The notes beneath the pieces were generated by a model, which was not told the DNA's origin, made no database searches, and saw only the letters and a program-made list of their open reading frames with translations. Below, in pieces: positions 36,825 through 39,551 of a stretch of 39,551 bases of DNA. Position 1 is the first letter of the stretch, and every line of letters starts with the position of its first letter. Origin of the DNA: Chryseosolibacter indicum (lineage in GTDB: Bacteria > Bacteroidota > Bacteroidia > Cytophagales > Cyclobacteriaceae); the NCBI RefSeq assembly GCF_018598585.1, contig NZ_JAHESD010000054.1, forward strand, positions 1 to 39,551. Direction: 5' to 3'. The translations under genes were made by a program, and so were the position numbers.

Positions 36825-39551
36825 ATGAGTAAGAAAAAAGCACCACTAGGTAAACCAGTAGTAATATCAACCAATGTCAATGGTTCTAATGGAAACGGAG
36901 AAAACGGTGTCCATTCTCTTGCCCTTGATGGATTGTACCAGAACTGGTTTTTAGATTACGCATCTTACGTAATCCTTGAGCGTGCCGTTCCTCGCATTGA
37001 AGATGGTTTTAAGCCAGTACAACGCAGGATTATGCATTCTCTGAAAGAGATGGATGATGGCAGGTTTAACAAAGTAGCCAACGTTATTGGTCACTCTATG
37101 CAGTTTCACCCTCATGGTGATGCGGCCATTGGTGAAGCTATTGTAAACCTTGGTCAGAAGGAATTACTCATTGAAACTCAGGGTAACTGGGGTGATATTC
37201 GCACGGGCGACAGCGCAGCTGCACCGCGTTATATTGAAGCAAGACTTTCAAAGTTTGCCCTTGAGGTTGTTTATAATCCACAAACAACGGAATGGCAGTT
37301 ATCTTACGATGGTCGTAAAAAAGAACCTGTAACACTGCCTGTTAAATTTCCGCTACTTCTTGCGCAAGGGGTAGAAGGTATTGCAGTGGGTCTGTCAACA
37401 AAGATCCTTCCGCATAACTTTGTTGAATTGATCAAGGCTTCTGTTGATATTCTTAAAGGAAAGAACCCAAAGATATATCCTGACTTCCCTACGGGTGGCG
37501 TTGCAGATTTCTCTGAGTACAATCAGGGCATGAGGGGAGGCAAAGTAAAGGTAAGAGCTAAGATTGATATTGTAGATAAGAAGACACTTGCTATCAAGGA
37601 GATACCTTTTTCTACTACCACCACTTCTTTAATGGAGTCAATTGTTAAGGCAAGTGAAAAAGGACAGATCAAAGTAAAGCAGGTAGTAGACAACACAGCT
37701 AAAGACGTTGAAATCATCATCCATCTTCAGGCAGGTCAGTCTCCTGAAATAGCAATGGATGCATTGTATGCGTTTACTGATTGCGAGATCAGCATATCAC
37801 CAAATGCCTGTGTTATCGTTGAGGATAAGCCGCACTTCATGGCTGTTAATGATATCCTCAAATATAACACCAACCAGACGGTAGAACTGTTAAGACGCGA
37901 ACTAGAGATTCGTAAGAATGAATTGATGGAGAAGATCCTTTTCTCTTCGCTGGAGAAGATATTTATTGAAAACAGGATCTATCGTGATATTGAAGAGGCA
38001 AAAACATGGGAAGAAGTTATCAGTAGAATTGACAAAGGATTAAAGCCTCATAAAAAGAAATTCTATCGTGAGATAACCAACGACGATATTGTAAGATTAA
38101 CAGAAATCAGGATCAAACGTATTTCAAGATACGATTCATTTAAAGCAGATGAAATGCTTAAAGATCTCGAGAAGCAGTTGAAAGAGACGCAGCACCACCT
38201 GAAACACCTGACAGATTACGCGATAGAGTATTACCAGAATTTATTAACAAAGTATGGTAAAGGACGTGAGCGTAAAACAGAGATCAAGAGCTTCCAGTCA
38301 GTATCTGCAACAGAAGTAATTGCTATAAACCAGAAGTTGTATGTAAATCGCACGGATGGTTTTGCAGGATATGGTTTGAAACGAGATGAGTATATCTGTG
38401 ATTGTTCTGATCTTGATAATGTTATTGCTATCCGTAAAGATGGCAAAGCATTAATAACCAAGATCCAGGAGAAGACCTTCATGGGTAAAGATATTCTCTA
38501 TATCGGCATTTGGAAAAAGGGTGACGACAGGATGACTTATAACGTTGTCTATGCTGATGGTAAGTCGGGCAGAACGTTTGCAAAGAGATTCAATCTTCCT
38601 GGTGTTACGCGCGACAAAGAATATGATCTTACACAGGGTAATCCTAATTCCAAGATTCTTTATGTAAGCGCAAATCCTAATGGAGAAGCTGAGACAGTTG
38701 AAGTGAAGTTAAGCGCGGCAAGCACGGCACGGAAGAAAATATTCGAGTATGACTTTTCCGAACTGGAAGTGAAGGGAAGAGCTTCCCGGGGAAACATCAT
38801 TACCCAATATCCGGTACGTAAGGTTGAGTTCTTAAAAGCGGGAGCATCTACCCTGAGTAAGATTGATTTGTGGTATGATGATGCCGCAGGGCGCTTAAAT
38901 AAAGACGCACGCGGTAAGAAGCTGGGCAAGTTTGATGGTGATGATCAGATCATTGCATTTATGCGCAATGGTTCGTATAAGATTACAAACTTTGATTTGT
39001 CCAACCGTTATGATCCTGAAAAAACACTTCATATCGAAAAGTATAATCCGAAGAAGGCTGTGTCTGCAGTGTATGTTGATGGCGAAAGCAAGCAGTACAT
39101 GGTGAAGCGTTTCATGATCGAAACAAGTACACTTGATAAAGAGTTTGGATTCATATCAGAGGCAATTGGTTCGCGGTTGGTTGCTGTAACCACTTCCGAA
39201 ACACCTGAGGTAGAGGTAGAGCTTATCAAGGCAAAAGATAAACCTAAGAAAGTTGAGACTGTTAATCTGGAGGAGATTGTAGAAATCAAAGGCTGGAAAG
39301 CCATTGGTAACAGACTCTCTGAGTATAAGGTTACGAAGGTGAGTGTAGTGCAGGATGAAGAGGCAGTAGAAGAAGGGGAGGCCAGCGGTGATGCTGAGGT
39401 GGCTGAATCGGAAGATTCTCAGTCGCCAAAAAAAAAATTGAATCCGGTGAAGAAGGCCAGCCTTCCATCGAAGAAGACGGCCAAGTCAGTCTCTTCAAAG
39501 CCCCCGAAAGGCAACGCAAGAAAAACGAGCAAGGCCAAGCCCTGTAGCTTA
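36825..39551 (+). CDS. parC: DNA topoisomerase IV subunit A (3' end uncertain, open at window edge in the zero frame)
   Basis: The frame starts ATG AGT AAG AAA AAA at 36825. Core motifs: GLYQNWFLDYASYVILERAVPRIEDGFKPVQRRI, HPHGDAAI and the catalytic Tyr136 in SAAAPRYIEARL. The winged-helix/tower domain is followed by a coiled coil (LKDLEKQLKETQHHLKHL) and a C-terminal beta-pinwheel ending with KGWKAIGNRLSEYKV. At 39428-39437 there is a run of ten A. Reading straight through gives a lysine-rich tail with no stop before 39551. Shifting -1 gives a 36-residue acidic-to-basic tail, IESGEEGQPSIEEDG then QVSLF, ending at TAG 39545-39547. Either is possible; see findings. With ParE it cuts and passes DNA duplexes. 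Confidence 0.93.
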   Translation, partial: MSKKKAPLGKPVVISTNVNGSNGNGENGVHSLALDGLYQNWFLDYASYVILERAVPRIEDGFKPVQRRIMHSLKEMDDGRFNKVANVIGHSMQFHPHGDAAIGEAIVNLGQKELLIETQGNWGDIRTGDSAAAPRYIEARLSKFALEVVYNPQTTEWQLSYDGRKKEPVTLPVKFPLLLAQGVEGIAVGLSTKILPHNFVELIKASVDILKGKNPKIYPDFPTGGVADFSEYNQGMRGGKVKVRAKIDIVDKKTLAIKEIPFSTTTTSLMESIVKASEKGQIKVKQVVDNTAKDVEIIIHLQAGQSPEIAMDALYAFTDCEISISPNACVIVEDKPHFMAVNDILKYNTNQTVELLRRELEIRKNELMEKILFSSLEKIFIENRIYRDIEEAKTWEEVISRIDKGLKPHKKKFYREITNDDIVRLTEIRIKRISRYDSFKADEMLKDLEKQLKETQHHLKHLTDYAIEYYQNLLTKYGKGRERKTEIKSFQSVSATEVIAINQKLYVNRTDGFAGYGLKRDEYICDCSDLDNVIAIRKDGKALITKIQEKTFMGKDILYIGIWKKGDDRMTYNVVYADGKSGRTFAKRFNLPGVTRDKEYDLTQGNPNSKILYVSANPNGEAETVEVKLSAASTARKKIFEYDFSELEVKGRASRGNIITQYPVRKVEFLKAGASTLSKIDLWYDDAAGRLNKDARGKKLGKFDGDDQIIAFMRNGSYKITNFDLSNRYDPEKTLHIEKYNPKKAVSAVYVDGESKQYMVKRFMIETSTLDKEFGFISEAIGSRLVAVTTSETPEVEVELIKAKDKPKKVETVNLEEIVEIKGWKAIGNRLSEYKVTKVSVVQDEEAVEEGEASGDAEVAESEDSQSPKKKLNPVKKASLPSKKTAKSVSSKPPKGNARKTSKAKPCSL

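Overview
The window looks like a chromosome segment from a Bacteroidota bacterium, most likely Cytophagales or Chitinophagales. Evidence: an Rhs core of the Bacteroidota type, a TonB-dependent receptor with an N-terminal carboxypeptidase-like domain, a YwqK/MORN-type protein, Bacteroidota-style Arm-DNA-binding integrase architecture, few clear Shine-Dalgarno sequences and modest G+C. No rRNA, tRNA or CRISPR array was seen.

Layout. (1) 1-1617: 3' end of an Rhs polymorphic toxin gene with an HNH-like tip, followed directly by a candidate immunity gene. (2) 2336-6512: a tightly overlapping operon with a MORN-repeat protein, a membrane-anchored repeat (beta-helix-like) protein, two pseudopilin-like proteins and a GspF/PilC platform protein. 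(3) 6518-7878: a frameshifted surface-protein remnant and an orphan RelE/HigB-like toxin with a palindromic operator. (4) 8363-12089: acyl carrier protein, cytochrome P450, MBOAT acyltransferase and SGNH-like protein in one four-gene operon. It resembles dltCBD, but a P450 is present and no adenylating ligase is seen; this is the best candidate for an undescribed system. (5) 12.1-18.9 kb: an accessory region with a broken SDR, a G+C-rich reductase/AraC pair, a MocR-type regulator facing an NmrA-like protein, and a degenerate tyrosine recombinase lying just beyond the 3' end of mnmE. An 11-bp sequence from the mnmE 3' end recurs at 14712, suggesting a decayed 4.2-kb island in mnmE.

(6) 25.4-18.9 kb, minus strand: a metal operon with a DtxR/MntR regulator, TonB receptor, Nramp transporter fused to a UspA domain, DUF433 protein and mnmE. 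A sequence close to the classical DtxR/IdeR operator lies just upstream. (7) 25.5-34.6 kb: mostly housekeeping genes: glycosyltransferase, dapD, DUF3108 protein, a five-PAS histidine kinase with its single-domain response regulator, mscL, 3-hydroxyacyl-CoA dehydrogenase, a lipoprotein and a small membrane protein. A gene-free stretch at 32.9-33.6 kb holds five 11-bp tandem repeats. (8) 34.8-39.55 kb: topoisomerase IV parE and parC. parC meets an A10 run near its end where two different tails are open.

Functions come from recognisable motifs and domain order. No database search was run, so family names for divergent proteins are inference.
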